Shown here piece after piece: positions 26,212 through 35,519 of a stretch of 64,000 bases of DNA. Made by a program: the position numbers and the translations under genes. The DNA lies in the NCBI GenBank assembly GCA_026314275.1, contig CP111109.1, forward strand, positions 1,240,001 to 1,304,000. Reading direction: 5' to 3'. The stretch comes from JAGOEY01 sp017997515 (lineage in GTDB: Bacteria > Pseudomonadota > Gammaproteobacteria > Burkholderiales > Burkholderiaceae_C). The notes beneath the pieces were generated by a model. That model had not been told where the DNA came from and did no database searches. It saw only the letters and a list, made by a program, of their open reading frames with translations. Each line of letters starts with the position of its first letter. Positions within the stretch are counted from its first letter, which is position 1.

Positions 26212-27246
26212 ATGAAATTCCGCCGTACCCTTCTTGGCCTCGCTGTGGCCGCAACCGCGCTGGGCTTCAGCACTGGCGCTATGGCGCAAGCTGCCTACAA
26301 GCCCGAATACAAGATGTCGCTGGTGCTCGGCCCACCCACGCCTTGGGGCATGGCAGGCAAGATCTGGTCCGACCTGGTGAAGGAACGCACGCAAGGCCGC
26401 ATCAACATCAAGCTCTACCCCGGTGTGTCGCTGATCCAGGGCGACCAGACACGTGAGTTCAGCGCACTGCGCCAAGGCGTGATCGACATGGCCGTGGGCT
26501 CGACCATCAACTGGTCGCCGCAGGTCAAGCAGCTCAACCTGTTCTCGATGCCTTTCCTGATGCCCGACTACGCGGCCATCGACGCGCTCACCCAGGGTGA
26601 AGTCGGCAAGGACATCTTCTCCACGGTCGATAAAGCGGGCGTGGTGCCACTGGCCTGGGGCGAAAACGGCTACCGCGAAGTCACCAACTCCAAGCGCGCA
26701 ATCAAGTCGCCGGACGACCTCAAGGGCATGAAGATCCGCGTGGTGGGCTCACCCTTGTTTGCCGACATGTTCACGGCCTTTGGCGCCAACCCCACACAGA
26801 TGAGCTGGGCTGACGCGCAGCCCGCTCTGGCCAGTGGCGCGGTGGATGGCCAGGAAAACCCGTTGTTCCTGTTCACCGTGCTGAAGATGCACACCGTGGG
26901 CCAGAAATTTGTGACCACCTGGGGCTACGTGGCCGACCCGCTGATTTTTGTGGTCAACAAGGACATCTGGGCCTCATGGACCCCCGCCGACCAGGCCATC
27001 GTGAAGCAAGCCGCCATTGATGCCGGCAAGCAAAATATCGCACTCGCCCGCAAGGGCCTGGTGGAGGCCGACAAGCCCTTGCTCAAGGACATTGCAGCCA
27101 TGGGTGTCACCGTAACGCAACTGAGCCCTGCCGAACGCGAAGTCTTTGTGAAGGCCACCCGTCCGGTTTATGCCAAATGGAAACCCGTGGTGGGCAACGA
27201 CCTGGTGAACAAGGCTGAAAAGACCATCGCAGCACGCAAGCAATAA
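26212..27246 (+). CDS. TRAP transporter solute-binding protein (DctP type)
   Basis: 344 aa with a Sec signal (MKFRRTLLGLAVAATALGFS ... AMAQ). An AGGAGA site precedes the ATG. The carboxylate-binding Arg region is DLKGMKIRVVGSPLF, and the block ALASGAVDGQENPLFLF is highly typical of DctP. It delivers the ligand to the DctQM pair encoded upstream. The ligand cannot be deduced; C4-dicarboxylates or other organic acids are usual. A strong terminator follows. Confidence 0.94.
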   Translation: MKFRRTLLGLAVAATALGFSTGAMAQAAYKPEYKMSLVLGPPTPWGMAGKIWSDLVKERTQGRINIKLYPGVSLIQGDQTREFSALRQGVIDMAVGSTINWSPQVKQLNLFSMPFLMPDYAAIDALTQGEVGKDIFSTVDKAGVVPLAWGENGYREVTNSKRAIKSPDDLKGMKIRVVGSPLFADMFTAFGANPTQMSWADAQPALASGAVDGQENPLFLFTVLKMHTVGQKFVTTWGYVADPLIFVVNKDIWASWTPADQAIVKQAAIDAGKQNIALARKGLVEADKPLLKDIAAMGVTVTQLSPAEREVFVKATRPVYAKWKPVVGNDLVNKAEKTIAARKQ

Positions 27247-27266
27247 ACCGCGGCAGGTACAAGATC

Positions 27267-27302
27267 CGCCGGGTGGTGCCGTTGGCATTGCCCGGCTTTT
27301 TT
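27267..27302 (+). terminator. Rho-independent terminator of the TRAP operon
   Basis: GCCGGGTGGTGCC-GTT-GGCATTGCCCGGC hairpin (with G-U pairs) followed by a run of six T, 20 bp after the dctP-like stop. Confidence 0.9.
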
Positions 27303-27431
27303 GCGCCCCCGTAAAGCGCGCGTCGGCTTATTCCAATTCCAAATCATTCGTGAAGTAGGCGCACCGACGAAGACAGTGCTGTAGCACGGCTAGGAGGGGC
27401 AACGACCTGCACGGATGATCTAGAAATGGAA

Positions 27432-27848
27432 TTATTTGGTGAGTTCGCCGCTGGCTTCAGGCTGGGACAGGATTTCCTGCACTTCCACACTTTCCGAATG
27501 CCCATCGGGGGTAGTCCAGTGGGTGGTGGAACCTGCTGACACCCCGAGCAGGGCGGCACCGACCGGGGACAGCACCGACACAAAACCGGTGGCCACGTCC
27601 GCATCGGGGGGATAACACACCGTGAGCTCACGCTGTACGCCAGTTTGGGGGGTCACCACCCGCACTCGGGTGTACATGGTCACCACATCGGGCGCAACGT
27701 CTTGGGAGGGCACCAGATCGGCGTTGTCGAGCAGGACTTCGATGGCCGACGCTGCGCCACCTGGCGCAGGCTGGCGGCGCAGCAGGTTGCTGATACGTAC
27801 GTGGTCAAGTTCTGTCACGGTCCGTGACTGGCTGGGGGAAAGGCTCAT
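27432..27848 (-). CDS. GreA/GreB C-terminal-domain protein (Rnk-like)
   Basis: 138 aa with AGGAG seven bases upstream of the ATG. The N-terminal half carries ITELDHVRI-type residues (VTELDHVRISNLL) followed by an acidic segment; the C-terminal half (VAPDVVTMYTRVRVVTP ... ELTVCYPPDADVATGFVSVLSPVGAALLG) is the FKBP-like GreA/GreB C-terminal fold found in Rnk, which binds RNA polymerase. It lacks the Gre coiled coil needed for transcript cleavage. Probably a modulator of RNA polymerase or of nucleoside diphosphate kinase; the exact role is uncertain. Confidence 0.82.
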   Translation of the reverse strand: MSLSPSQSRTVTELDHVRISNLLRRQPAPGGAASAIEVLLDNADLVPSQDVAPDVVTMYTRVRVVTPQTGVQRELTVCYPPDADVATGFVSVLSPVGAALLGVSAGSTTHWTTPDGHSESVEVQEILSQPEASGELTK

Positions 27849-28108
27849 CTCACACTCCTGAATCGATACACCTGCAACGGTGTTGCAGACAAAGTTTGCC
27901 GTTCAGTTGGCCCGGTGATCTGGAACGGCGCTCGAAGAAAGAGAGCGTGGATCGCCGGGCTCAGGAATGTGCGGCAGTAAGCCGCATCTGCTTGGGGGAA
28001 AAAACCACGGAGGGGGTAAGCACCCACGCCGCCAGCGGCCCCGGCGCGCAAGCGGTCGGAGTGGGTCGGTGAAGGGCATGGAATGGCAGCACAGGCCGAG
28101 TATGGACG
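27849..28108. other. Intergenic stretch between Rnk-like gene and glt operon terminator
   Basis: About 260 bp (312 bp between genes). Short open frames here have no recognisable product. It should hold the promoter of the Rnk-like gene (ribosome site at its right edge). I see no RNA gene or repeat. Confidence 0.4.
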
Positions 28109-28142
28109 AAAAACGCCGCGCTGACCAGAGCCAGCGCGGCGT
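28109..28142 (-). terminator. Rho-independent terminator of the gltIJKL operon
   Basis: On the minus strand ACGCCGCGCTG, an 8-nt loop, CAGCGCGGCGT, then TTTTCG: an 11-bp perfect stem with a T-run, 18 bp beyond the gltL stop. Confidence 0.92.
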
Positions 28143-28160
28143 GTCGGGACATCCCGGGGG

Positions 28161-28898
28161 TCAGTGCTGCAGGATTTTGTTCAAAAATTCCTTGGTGCGG
28201 GGCTGGCGGGCTTCAGGGTTACCAAAGAAATCTTCCTTCGAGCAGTCTTCCAGAATCTTGCCGCCCACGTCGATAAAGATCACGCGGCTGGCCACCTTGC
28301 GTGCGAAACCCATTTCGTGGGTCACACACATCATGGTCATACCTTCCTTGGCCAGGCTCACCATCACGTCCAGCACTTCACCCACCATTTCGGGGTCGAG
28401 CGCCGAAGTGGGTTCGTCGAACAGCATAACCATCGGGTCCATCGACAGCGCACGGGCAATCGCCACGCGCTGCTGCTGGCCACCCGAGAGCTGGCCAGGG
28501 AACTTGTCCTTGTGTGCCATCAGGCCCACGCGGTCGAGCATCTTCAGGCCACGCACCTTGGCGTCGTCCGCACTGCGGCCCAGCACCTTGATCTGGGCGA
28601 TGGTCAGGTTTTCGGTGACGGACAGGTGGGGAAACAGCTCGAAGTGCTGGAACACCATGCCCACCTTGGAACGCAACTTGGGCAGGTCGGTCTTGGGGTC
28701 GTGCAGCGGAATGCCGTTGACGGTGATTTCACCCTTCTGGAAGGGCTCCAGCGCGTTCACCGTCTTGATGAGGGTGGACTTGCCCGAACCCGACGGGCCG
28801 CACACCACCACCACGTCACCCTTGTTGATGCTGACCGAGCAGTTGTTGAGCACCTGAACCGGGCCGTACCACTTGGAAACGTTCTTGATTTCGATCAT
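28161..28898 (-). CDS. gltL: Glutamate/aspartate ABC transporter, ATP-binding protein
   Basis: 245 aa from MIEIKNVSKWYGPVQVLNN, with a GGAG site upstream. Walker A is GPSGSGKST, the signature LSGGQQQRVAIARAL and Walker B VMLFDEPTSALDPE; the H-loop is CVTHEMGFA. It is the cytoplasmic ATPase of a polar amino-acid importer. The binding protein and two permeases upstream identify the system as GltIJKL-like. Confidence 0.95.
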   Translation of the reverse strand: MIEIKNVSKWYGPVQVLNNCSVSINKGDVVVVCGPSGSGKSTLIKTVNALEPFQKGEITVNGIPLHDPKTDLPKLRSKVGMVFQHFELFPHLSVTENLTIAQIKVLGRSADDAKVRGLKMLDRVGLMAHKDKFPGQLSGGQQQRVAIARALSMDPMVMLFDEPTSALDPEMVGEVLDVMVSLAKEGMTMMCVTHEMGFARKVASRVIFIDVGGKILEDCSKEDFFGNPEARQPRTKEFLNKILQH

Positions 28899-28923
28899 GT
28901 TCAATTCTCCAAAATTTCCCGAC

Positions 28924-29592
28924 TCAGCGGATGATGGCAATTTTCTTGTGCAGGCGCTTGACCATGTAGGACAGCGCATAGCAGATAACAAAGTAGACCA
29001 CGGCGGCCAGCAGGTAAGCCTCTTCGGGGCGCCCGAAGTTCTTGCCGGCAGTCTCGAAGCCCTTGAGCAGGTCATAGGCACCAATGGCATACACCAGCGA
29101 CGTGTCCTGGAACAGGATGATGGTCTGGGTCATCAGCACCGGCAGCATATTGCGGAAGGCCTGCGGCAGGATCACCAACTTCATGTTCTGGCCATAGGTC
29201 ATGCCCACCGCCTGGCCTGCGTGCACCTGGCCCCGTGGAATGGACTGGATACCCGCGCGCATGATTTCACTGAAGTAGGCCGCCTCGAACGCGATGAAGG
29301 TGATGATGGCCGACAGCTCAGCCCCAATAGGCCGCCCGATGACGAACGGCACCAGCAGGAAGAAGCCAAGAATCACCATCACCAGCGGCGCGCTGCGCAT
29401 GCCGTTGACGTAGAAGGCCGCAGGTATGTCGAGCCACTTCTTGCCCGACAGGCGCATCAACGCCAGCAGCGTGCCAAAGAAGATACCCCCGGCCGTGGCC
29501 ACCACCGTCAGGAAGATGCTGAAGTACAGGCCCTTGAGCACATAGGAAGTGATCAGGTCCCAGTTGTAGAAGGAAAAGTCCAATCCGAGCAT
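28924..29592 (-). CDS. gltK: Glutamate/aspartate ABC transporter, permease GltK
   Basis: 222 aa, about five membrane helices. The EAA loop reads EAAYFSEIMRAGIQSIPRGQVHAGQAVGM, typical of the HisM/QM permease class. NWDLITSYVLKGLYFSIFLTV is the standard start of GltK. Lies 25 bp upstream of gltL and 1 bp after gltJ; partner of GltJ in the membrane heterodimer. Confidence 0.94.
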   Translation of the reverse strand: MLGLDFSFYNWDLITSYVLKGLYFSIFLTVVATAGGIFFGTLLALMRLSGKKWLDIPAAFYVNGMRSAPLVMVILGFFLLVPFVIGRPIGAELSAIITFIAFEAAYFSEIMRAGIQSIPRGQVHAGQAVGMTYGQNMKLVILPQAFRNMLPVLMTQTIILFQDTSLVYAIGAYDLLKGFETAGKNFGRPEEAYLLAAVVYFVICYALSYMVKRLHKKIAIIR

Positions 29593-29593
29593 G

Positions 29594-30355
29594 TCAGTGT
29601 CCTCCCGTGCCGCCAGCGGCTACAAATCCGGGAATACGCAAGCGTTTCTCGATGGCAGTCATGATGCGGTTGACGGTCAACGCACTGATGATGTACAGCG
29701 CTGTCACCCCCACGAACATTTCAACCTGGGCACCGGTTTCCTCACCGGCCTGCAGATAGAACTGCGCCAACACGGGGATGGACACCGCAAACGCCACGGC
29801 AGAATTCTTGAAGATATTCATCGACTCGCTGATCAGCGGCGGAAAAATGATGCGGTAGGCCATGGGCAGGATCACATAGCGGTAGCTCTGGAAGGTGGTG
29901 AAACCCACCGCCGATGCCGCGTAGCGCTGGCCCCGCGGCAAAGCCTGGATGCCCGAGCGCACCTGTTCGGCGATACGTGCCGAGGTGAAGAAACCCAGCG
30001 CACACACCACCAACACGAAAGGCGGAAAGCCCTTCATCGCGGGGATCATCTTGGGGAGTACGAAGTACCAGAGGAACACCTGCACCAGAAGGGGGATGTT
30101 GCGAAACAGCTCCACCCATGCATTACCCAGCCGCACCAGCCAGGGGCTGTTGGGCAGGGTGCGCATAACCCCCACCAGCGAACCCACTACCAGCGCGATG
30201 ACCAGACCGACCAGCGACACCGCCACGGTCCAGCCCCAGGCCTCGATCATCCAGTGCAGGTACGAGATGTCCTTGCCGCCACTGCCCCAGCAGTTGGCGA
30301 GCACTTCACCGTCAATGGTGTCCTTGCAGAACACCTGCCAATCCCAGTTTGCCAT
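29594..30355 (-). CDS. gltJ: Glutamate/aspartate ABC transporter, permease GltJ
   Basis: 253 aa. N-terminus MANWDWQVFCKDTIDGEVLANCWGSGG, then SYLHWMIEAWGWTVAVSLVG, matches the longer GltJ-type permeases. The EAA loop is TSARIAEQVRSGIQALPRGQRYAASAVGF. It pairs with GltK. A hairpin terminator lies between it and gltI, so its expression should be lower than that of the binding protein. Confidence 0.94.
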   Translation of the reverse strand: MANWDWQVFCKDTIDGEVLANCWGSGGKDISYLHWMIEAWGWTVAVSLVGLVIALVVGSLVGVMRTLPNSPWLVRLGNAWVELFRNIPLLVQVFLWYFVLPKMIPAMKGFPPFVLVVCALGFFTSARIAEQVRSGIQALPRGQRYAASAVGFTTFQSYRYVILPMAYRIIFPPLISESMNIFKNSAVAFAVSIPVLAQFYLQAGEETGAQVEMFVGVTALYIISALTVNRIMTAIEKRLRIPGFVAAGGTGGH

Positions 30356-30401
30356 GGGAACTCCTCAAAGGATCTTGTTGTGTGATTTCACCCGGCTTCA
30401 A

Positions 30402-30431
30402 CAAAAACGCCCGAGGCGAAAGCTCGGGCGT
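30402..30431 (-). terminator. Attenuating terminator between gltI and gltJ
   Basis: On the minus strand CGCCCGAG, loop CTTTCGC, CTCGGGCG, then TTTTTG. A compact 8-bp GC stem with a T-run directly after gltI, so most transcripts should end here and some read into gltJKL. Confidence 0.88.
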
Positions 30432-30450
30432 CTTGGGGCCAGTTCCTGGA

Positions 30451-31347
30451 TTACTTGGAGTTGAACGCTTCCATGGGCTTGTCGTTGGGGTTGGCCCAAG
30501 CTGCCTTCGTGGCGTCAGACATAGGCAGGCCGATCTTGACGTTGGCTGGGGGGATAGGCTGCATGAACCACTTGTCGTACAGCTTGGCCAGCGAGCCGTC
30601 AGCGATCTGGCGCTTGATGCTGTTGTCCACGGCCGTCTTGAATGCGGGGTCGTCCTTGCGGATCATGCAGGCGATGGGTTCGACGGACAGCACTTCACCC
30701 ACGATCTTGAAGTCGGCGGGGGACTTGGACTTGGAGATGTTGGCAGCCAGGATGGAGCCGTCCATCACGAACGCGTCGGCACGGCCAGACTCCAGCAGCA
30801 GGAAGCTGTCGGCATGGTCCTTGCCCATGACTTCCTTGAAGTCGATGCCGCTGGAACGTTCGTTACGGCGCAGGGTCTGCACCGAGGTCGTGCCGGTGGT
30901 GGTGGCAACGGTCTTGCCGTTCAGGTCCTTGATGCCGGCGATGCCGGAGTTGGCCTTGGTGGCAATACGCACTTCTTCCATGTACGTGGTCACCGCGAAC
31001 GCCACATCCTTCTGGCGGGCCATGTTGTTGGTGGTGGAGCCGCATTCCAGGTCCACGGTGCCGTTTTGCACCAGGGGAATACGGTTTTGCGAGGTCACCG
31101 GGGTGTAGGTGATGGCGAGTGTCTTGCCGGTGGCCTTGTTCAGGTCATCGACGATGCGCTCGGCCATTTCCGTGTGGAAACCCACGTACTTGCCGTTGCC
31201 CAGGGTGAAGGACAGTGCGGAAGAGTCACGCACGCCCAGACTGATTTTCCCGCTGTCCTTGATCTTGGCCAGCGTGTCTGTGGCCTGTGCAAAGGCACCG
31301 CTTGTGGCGATGGCTGTGATGGCCAAGGCCAACAATTGCTTCTTCAT
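30451..31347 (-). CDS. gltI: Glutamate/aspartate periplasmic binding protein
   Basis: 298 aa with a Sec signal peptide (MKKQLLALAITAIATSGAFA, cut near AFA-Q). AGGAG precedes the ATG by seven T's. The mature protein begins TDTLAKIKDSGKISLGVRDSSALSF and contains PLVQNGTVDLECGSTTNN, the ligand-site block of GltI-type proteins. First gene of gltIJKL; the promoter must lie in the 154 bp before it. Confidence 0.93.
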   Translation of the reverse strand: MKKQLLALAITAIATSGAFAQATDTLAKIKDSGKISLGVRDSSALSFTLGNGKYVGFHTEMAERIVDDLNKATGKTLAITYTPVTSQNRIPLVQNGTVDLECGSTTNNMARQKDVAFAVTTYMEEVRIATKANSGIAGIKDLNGKTVATTTGTTSVQTLRRNERSSGIDFKEVMGKDHADSFLLLESGRADAFVMDGSILAANISKSKSPADFKIVGEVLSVEPIACMIRKDDPAFKTAVDNSIKRQIADGSLAKLYDKWFMQPIPPANVKIGLPMSDATKAAWANPNDKPMEAFNSK

Positions 31348-31501
31348 AAAAAAACTCCTGAATAAAAAAGACCTGACACCAATCTGGTGCGTTTGGCCAG
31401 AATCCACATGCTAACGCTCACTGTAAGCAGCGATCATGCCGGATTACACCTAGATGCCATGCCCACGTCACATAGGGTGTGCAGAAATTGGCATAAACAG
31501 C

Positions 31502-32446
31502 TTATTCCCTCGCCGCATTTTGGGCAAGCAGGTAGACCCACAAAGCCTGTGCCAGGCTTTTGGCCTCCTTGTTGCCCGTCTTGCTGCCGGGTTTTTCGCG
31601 GTAGGCGCGCACCTCCATGGTCATCTCCAGCCCCTCGAAGCCGGTTGGCATGGCGGGCACCAGGGTGCGGGCGCGCAACTCCTTTTTCACTGCGCTGTGG
31701 GGCAAAAAGGCAATTCCATGCCCTTCCAGCGCCATGACCTTGAGCCCTTCGGCCATGTCGGTTTCATACACCCGGTCGAGGTGGATGGCGGTGCCGGACT
31801 GCTTCAGCACCAGATCCACCATGCGGCTCAAGTAGGCCCCGGGCGCATAGCCCAGGTACGGCAGCAACTGCCCCGGACGGCCGGGCAACTGGTACAGCGG
31901 GCGGCCCTCCGCATCGGGTTTGACGTAGGGTGCCAGCACCTCCTGCCCCAGCGTCACCATGTCGTAACGGTCCGGGTCGAGCTGAAACGGCTGCGCGCTG
32001 TGGTGGTAGGCGATCAGCAGGTCACAACTCCCCTCGACCAGCCGCATCACGGCATCGTGCACATTGAGCGCAATCAGCCGGCTTTTGATCGGCCCGAACT
32101 TCTCGCGCAGGCTGGTGACCCAGGCCGGGAAAAAGGTGAACGCCAGTGTGTGGGGCACGGCAAACTCGATCACGTCCTTGCCCGCACTGGTATGGCCCCG
32201 CAGCATCGCGCGGGTGCTTTGCAAGGCCTGGAGCATCTCCAGCGACTGTGCGTACAGCGTCTCGCCTGCAGGCGTCAAACGTGTGGGGTACGAGCTGCGG
32301 TCCACCAGGTCGGTGCCAGCCCAGGCCTCCAGCGCCTGGATGCGACGCGAGAAAGCGGGCTGGGTGACGTGGCGCAATTGCGCCGAGCGGCTGAAGCTGC
32401 GCGTCTCGGCCAAACTGACAAAATCTTCAAGCCATTTGGTTTCCAT
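31502..32446 (-). CDS. LysR-family transcriptional regulator
   Basis: 314 aa from METKWLEDFVSLAETRSFSR, a typical LysR start. The HTH covers residues ~3-60 (SAQLRHVTQPAFSRRIQALE); the effector domain carries FFPAWVTSLREKFG and LEGHGIAFLPHSAV. The C-terminal region resembles the HypT/YjiE-like branch by general layout, but this is a weak guess. It lies 52 bp downstream of the 2-hydroxyacid dehydrogenase on the same strand and upstream of gltI, so its target is unclear. Confidence 0.88.
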   Translation of the reverse strand: METKWLEDFVSLAETRSFSRSAQLRHVTQPAFSRRIQALEAWAGTDLVDRSSYPTRLTPAGETLYAQSLEMLQALQSTRAMLRGHTSAGKDVIEFAVPHTLAFTFFPAWVTSLREKFGPIKSRLIALNVHDAVMRLVEGSCDLLIAYHHSAQPFQLDPDRYDMVTLGQEVLAPYVKPDAEGRPLYQLPGRPGQLLPYLGYAPGAYLSRMVDLVLKQSGTAIHLDRVYETDMAEGLKVMALEGHGIAFLPHSAVKKELRARTLVPAMPTGFEGLEMTMEVRAYREKPGSKTGNKEAKSLAQALWVYLLAQNAARE

Positions 32447-32498
32447 GGGCGGATTATGGTCCCGCGCCGCCCCTGATGGCGCGTGTTGCAGTGCAGCG

Positions 32499-33434
32499 TT
32501 ATTGCACCACCGACACCACACCACGCCCGGAAAAATGGCCCAGCGCGTTGTCCAGAAACCGCTGCACCGACGCATCCAGCGCTTCGGGCGACCACCCGCC
32601 CAGGTGGGGCGACAGCACCACCTGGTCCAGCCCGATCAATGCCTGTGGCGGCGCGGGTTCACTCTCGTACACATCCAGCCCGGCCCCGGCAATACGCCCA
32701 TCGCGCAGCGCTTCGGCCAGTGCGGCGGTGTCCACCACACTGCCCCGGCCGATGTTGACCAGAAACCCTTGGGGCCCCAGCGCCGCCAGAACCTGCGCGT
32801 CCACCAGATGGCGCGTGGCAGGCCCGCCCGGTGCGGCCACCACCAGAAAATCGGCCCACTCGGCCAGCGCCAGCACCGTGTCGAAATAGCTGTAGGCCAC
32901 ATCGCCGCGCGCGCGGCGGTTGTGGTACCCCACCGCCATATCAAAACCCAGCGCACGCCGGGCGATCTTCAGCCCGATGGAGCCCATACCCACAATGCCC
33001 AGCCGCCGGTGCGCCACCTGCGGCGGCAGGGGCAGCGCATCGCGCCAGATGCCGTCGCGGCAGGCGCGGTCGTTGCGTGGAATGGCACGCACCGCCGCCA
33101 GCAGCAGCCCCAGCGCATGGTCGGCCACACTGTCCTCGTTGGTCCCCGCGCCGTTGGCCACCACGATACCGCGCGCCTGGGCGTGGCTGCGGTCGATGTT
33201 CTCGAACCCGGCCCCCAGGGCACATACCAGCTCTAGGCGGGGCATGGCGTCCATCTCCTGCGCCGTCAGGCCCACGGTGCCAATCGTGAGCACCACACGT
33301 ACCTCGGCACCGCGTGATGCCAGCACAGACGCACGTCCGGCCAGTTCTGGCACATACAACAGCTCAAAAGATTCGGCGATACGTGCCCGGTGCACGTCGG
33401 TCAGCAAGGTAATGGCCAGCAGCAGGGGTTTCAT
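32499..33434 (-). CDS. D-isomer-specific 2-hydroxyacid dehydrogenase (glyoxylate/hydroxypyruvate reductase-like)
   Basis: 311 aa. The NAD(P) motif is LGIVGMGSIGLKIARRALGF (GxGxxG), the substrate Arg lies in VNIGRGSVVDT, the catalytic Glu in LDVYESEP and the catalytic His in LSPHLGGWS. The basic residues after the Rossmann strand (YHNRRARG) favour NADPH. This fits GhrB-like reductases of glyoxylate/hydroxypyruvate; other 2-keto acids are possible. Confidence 0.9.
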   Translation of the reverse strand: MKPLLLAITLLTDVHRARIAESFELLYVPELAGRASVLASRGAEVRVVLTIGTVGLTAQEMDAMPRLELVCALGAGFENIDRSHAQARGIVVANGAGTNEDSVADHALGLLLAAVRAIPRNDRACRDGIWRDALPLPPQVAHRRLGIVGMGSIGLKIARRALGFDMAVGYHNRRARGDVAYSYFDTVLALAEWADFLVVAAPGGPATRHLVDAQVLAALGPQGFLVNIGRGSVVDTAALAEALRDGRIAGAGLDVYESEPAPPQALIGLDQVVLSPHLGGWSPEALDASVQRFLDNALGHFSGRGVVSVVQ

Positions 33435-33498
33435 GGTGAGCAGGGTTACGCGAAAACCCTATTGTCTTCGTCCCATACCTGCGCTGCAGACGGTGGGT

Positions 33499-35337
33499 TT
33501 ATTCCCCTCCGCCCTGCTGCAGCGCCCACATCTGGGCGTAGCGTCCGCCCTGGGCCAGCAGCTGCAGATGGGTGCCACGCTCGATGATGTGGCCTGTGTC
33601 CATCACCAAAATTTCGTGGGCGTCCACCACCGTGGACAGGCGGTGCGCAATCACCAGTGTGGTCTTGTTCTGTGCCACCGCCGTCAGCTCGGCCTGGATG
33701 GCGCGCTCGTTGGCGGAGTCAAGCGCTGAGGTGGCCTCGTCGAAGATCAGGATCGGCGGGTTTTTCAGCAGCGTACGGGCTATTGCCACCCGCTGTTTTT
33801 CACCGCCTGACAGCTTGAGCCCGCGTTCACCCACCATGGTGTCGTAACCGCCCGGGGTGGAGGTAATAAACGTGTGGATCCGTGCCGCACGGGCCGCGTC
33901 CTCCACCTCGGCGCGGGTGGCCCCGGGGCGGCCATAGGCGATGTTGTATTCGACCGTGTCGTTGAACAGCACCGTGTCCTGCGGCACGATGCCGATGGCC
34001 TGGCGCAGGCTGGCCTGGGTCACGCTGCGGATGTCCTGGCCATTGATGGTGATGCGGCCATCTGACCCGCCCACCCCACCCGCCCCAACGTCGTAGAAGC
34101 GGAACAACAAGCGCGCCAGGGTGGACTTGCCCGAGCCCGACGGCCCCACCACAGCCACCGTTTTGCCCGCCGGAATCTCGAAGCTGATCTGGTGCAGGAT
34201 GGGCCGCGCGGGCTCGTAGGCAAACGCCACGTTCTCGAACCGCACAGTGGGCGCGCCCTGCATCTGCAGCGCGGGCGCGCCGGGTGCATCGGCAATCTCG
34301 CGCTCCTTCTCCATCAGCGTGAACATCTTTTCCAGATCGGTCAGGCTTTGTTTGATCTCGCGGTACAGCACCCCCAGAAAACCCAACGGGATGTAGAGCT
34401 GGATCATGAAAGCGTTGACCATCACCAGGTCACCCAGCGTCATGCTGCCGTCCACCACACCTTGCGTCGCGCGCCACAACATCGCCACCAGGCCGATGGC
34501 AATGATGCTTTGCTGGCCTGCATTCAGCAGGCTCAGCGTGCGCTGGCTCTTGATGGCCACCTTGCGGTAACGCTCCAGGTTTTCGTCGTAGCGCCGGGCC
34601 TCGAAGTCTTCGTTGTTGAAGTACTTCACCGTTTCGAAGTTCAGCAGCGAGTCGATCGCACGGCTGTGCGCGCGCGAGTCCAGCTCGTTCATCGACTTGC
34701 GGAACTGCGTGCGCCACTCGGTCACCAGCACGGTGAAGGTGATGTACAGCACCAGCGCCGTACCCGAGATGATGGCAAACCAGATGTCGTATTTGACCGC
34801 CAGCAGTGTCAGCACCAGCGTCACCTCGATCAGCGTCGGGATGATGCTGTAGAGCGAATACGAGATCAGCGACTGCACCCCGCGTGTGCCGCGCTCGATG
34901 TCGCGGGTCATGCCGCCGGTCTGGCGCTCCAGGTGAAAACGCAGGCTCAGCGCATGCAGATGGCGAAACACCTCCAGAGAAATGCTGCGCGACGCACCCT
35001 CGGTGGCCTTGGCAAAAATCAGCTCGCGGGCCTCGGCAAACAAGGCCGTGGACAAACGCAGCAACCCATACGCCAGCAGCAGCGCCACCGGCACCACCAG
35101 AAAGGCCTGCGCACTGCCGGGTTTGACGGTCAGGCTGTCCACCAGGTTCTTGAGCAACAGCGGCACACCCACGTTGGCGACCTTGGCTCCGACCATAAAA
35201 GTCAGCGCCGCCATCACCCGCCACTTGTACTCCCACAAATACGGAAACAGGCGGCTCAGGGTGGCCCAGTCGGAGCGGGCGGCAGGCTCAGGGCTTGCAG
35301 AAATAGAGGGGGGAGTGGATTCGCCGCTGCGGCGCAT
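33499..35337 (-). CDS. Atm1/HMT1-type ABC exporter (fused membrane and ATPase domains)
   Basis: 612 aa. Six membrane helices in residues ~30-330 are followed by the ATPase: Walker A VVGPSGSGKSTLA, Q-loop GIVPQDTVLFNDTVEYNIAYG, signature LKLSGGEKQRVAIAR, Walker B PPILIFDEATSALD and H-loop IAHRLSTV. The membrane part (FNNEDFEARRYDENLERY, TLSLLNAGQQSIIAIGL) is typical of bacterial Atm1-like exporters, linked to glutathione-conjugate and heavy-metal export. A TTG three codons upstream could also start the protein. Monocistronic. Confidence 0.9.
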   Translation of the reverse strand: MRRSGESTPPSISASPEPAARSDWATLSRLFPYLWEYKWRVMAALTFMVGAKVANVGVPLLLKNLVDSLTVKPGSAQAFLVVPVALLLAYGLLRLSTALFAEARELIFAKATEGASRSISLEVFRHLHALSLRFHLERQTGGMTRDIERGTRGVQSLISYSLYSIIPTLIEVTLVLTLLAVKYDIWFAIISGTALVLYITFTVLVTEWRTQFRKSMNELDSRAHSRAIDSLLNFETVKYFNNEDFEARRYDENLERYRKVAIKSQRTLSLLNAGQQSIIAIGLVAMLWRATQGVVDGSMTLGDLVMVNAFMIQLYIPLGFLGVLYREIKQSLTDLEKMFTLMEKEREIADAPGAPALQMQGAPTVRFENVAFAYEPARPILHQISFEIPAGKTVAVVGPSGSGKSTLARLLFRFYDVGAGGVGGSDGRITINGQDIRSVTQASLRQAIGIVPQDTVLFNDTVEYNIAYGRPGATRAEVEDAARAARIHTFITSTPGGYDTMVGERGLKLSGGEKQRVAIARTLLKNPPILIFDEATSALDSANERAIQAELTAVAQNKTTLVIAHRLSTVVDAHEILVMDTGHIIERGTHLQLLAQGGRYAQMWALQQGGGE

Positions 35338-35395
35338 AAAGGACAATCGTGGGTAAATTTATTTTTGAAACCAATCACCCTTTGCGCACAAAGCA

Positions 35396-35510
35396 TGCGC
35401 CGCCCCTTCCAGCAGACACCACGGATCTGGCTTTGCCAGGCCGTTGGTGGAGCCCCCTGCAAGGGGGTTGGCGGTTTACGCGAAGCGAAAAAGCCTGGGG
35501 GTGAGCCATT
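35396..35510. repeat. Family 2 palindromic repeat between divergent ABC exporter and thioesterase
   Basis: CCCCTTCCAGCAGACACC, GATCTGGCTTTGCCAGGCC, CCCCCTGCAAGGGGG, TTGGCGG and AGCCTGGGGGTGAGCC follow the family order. It forms most of the divergent intergenic region. Confidence 0.8.
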
Positions 35511-35519
35511 ATCTTGCCT

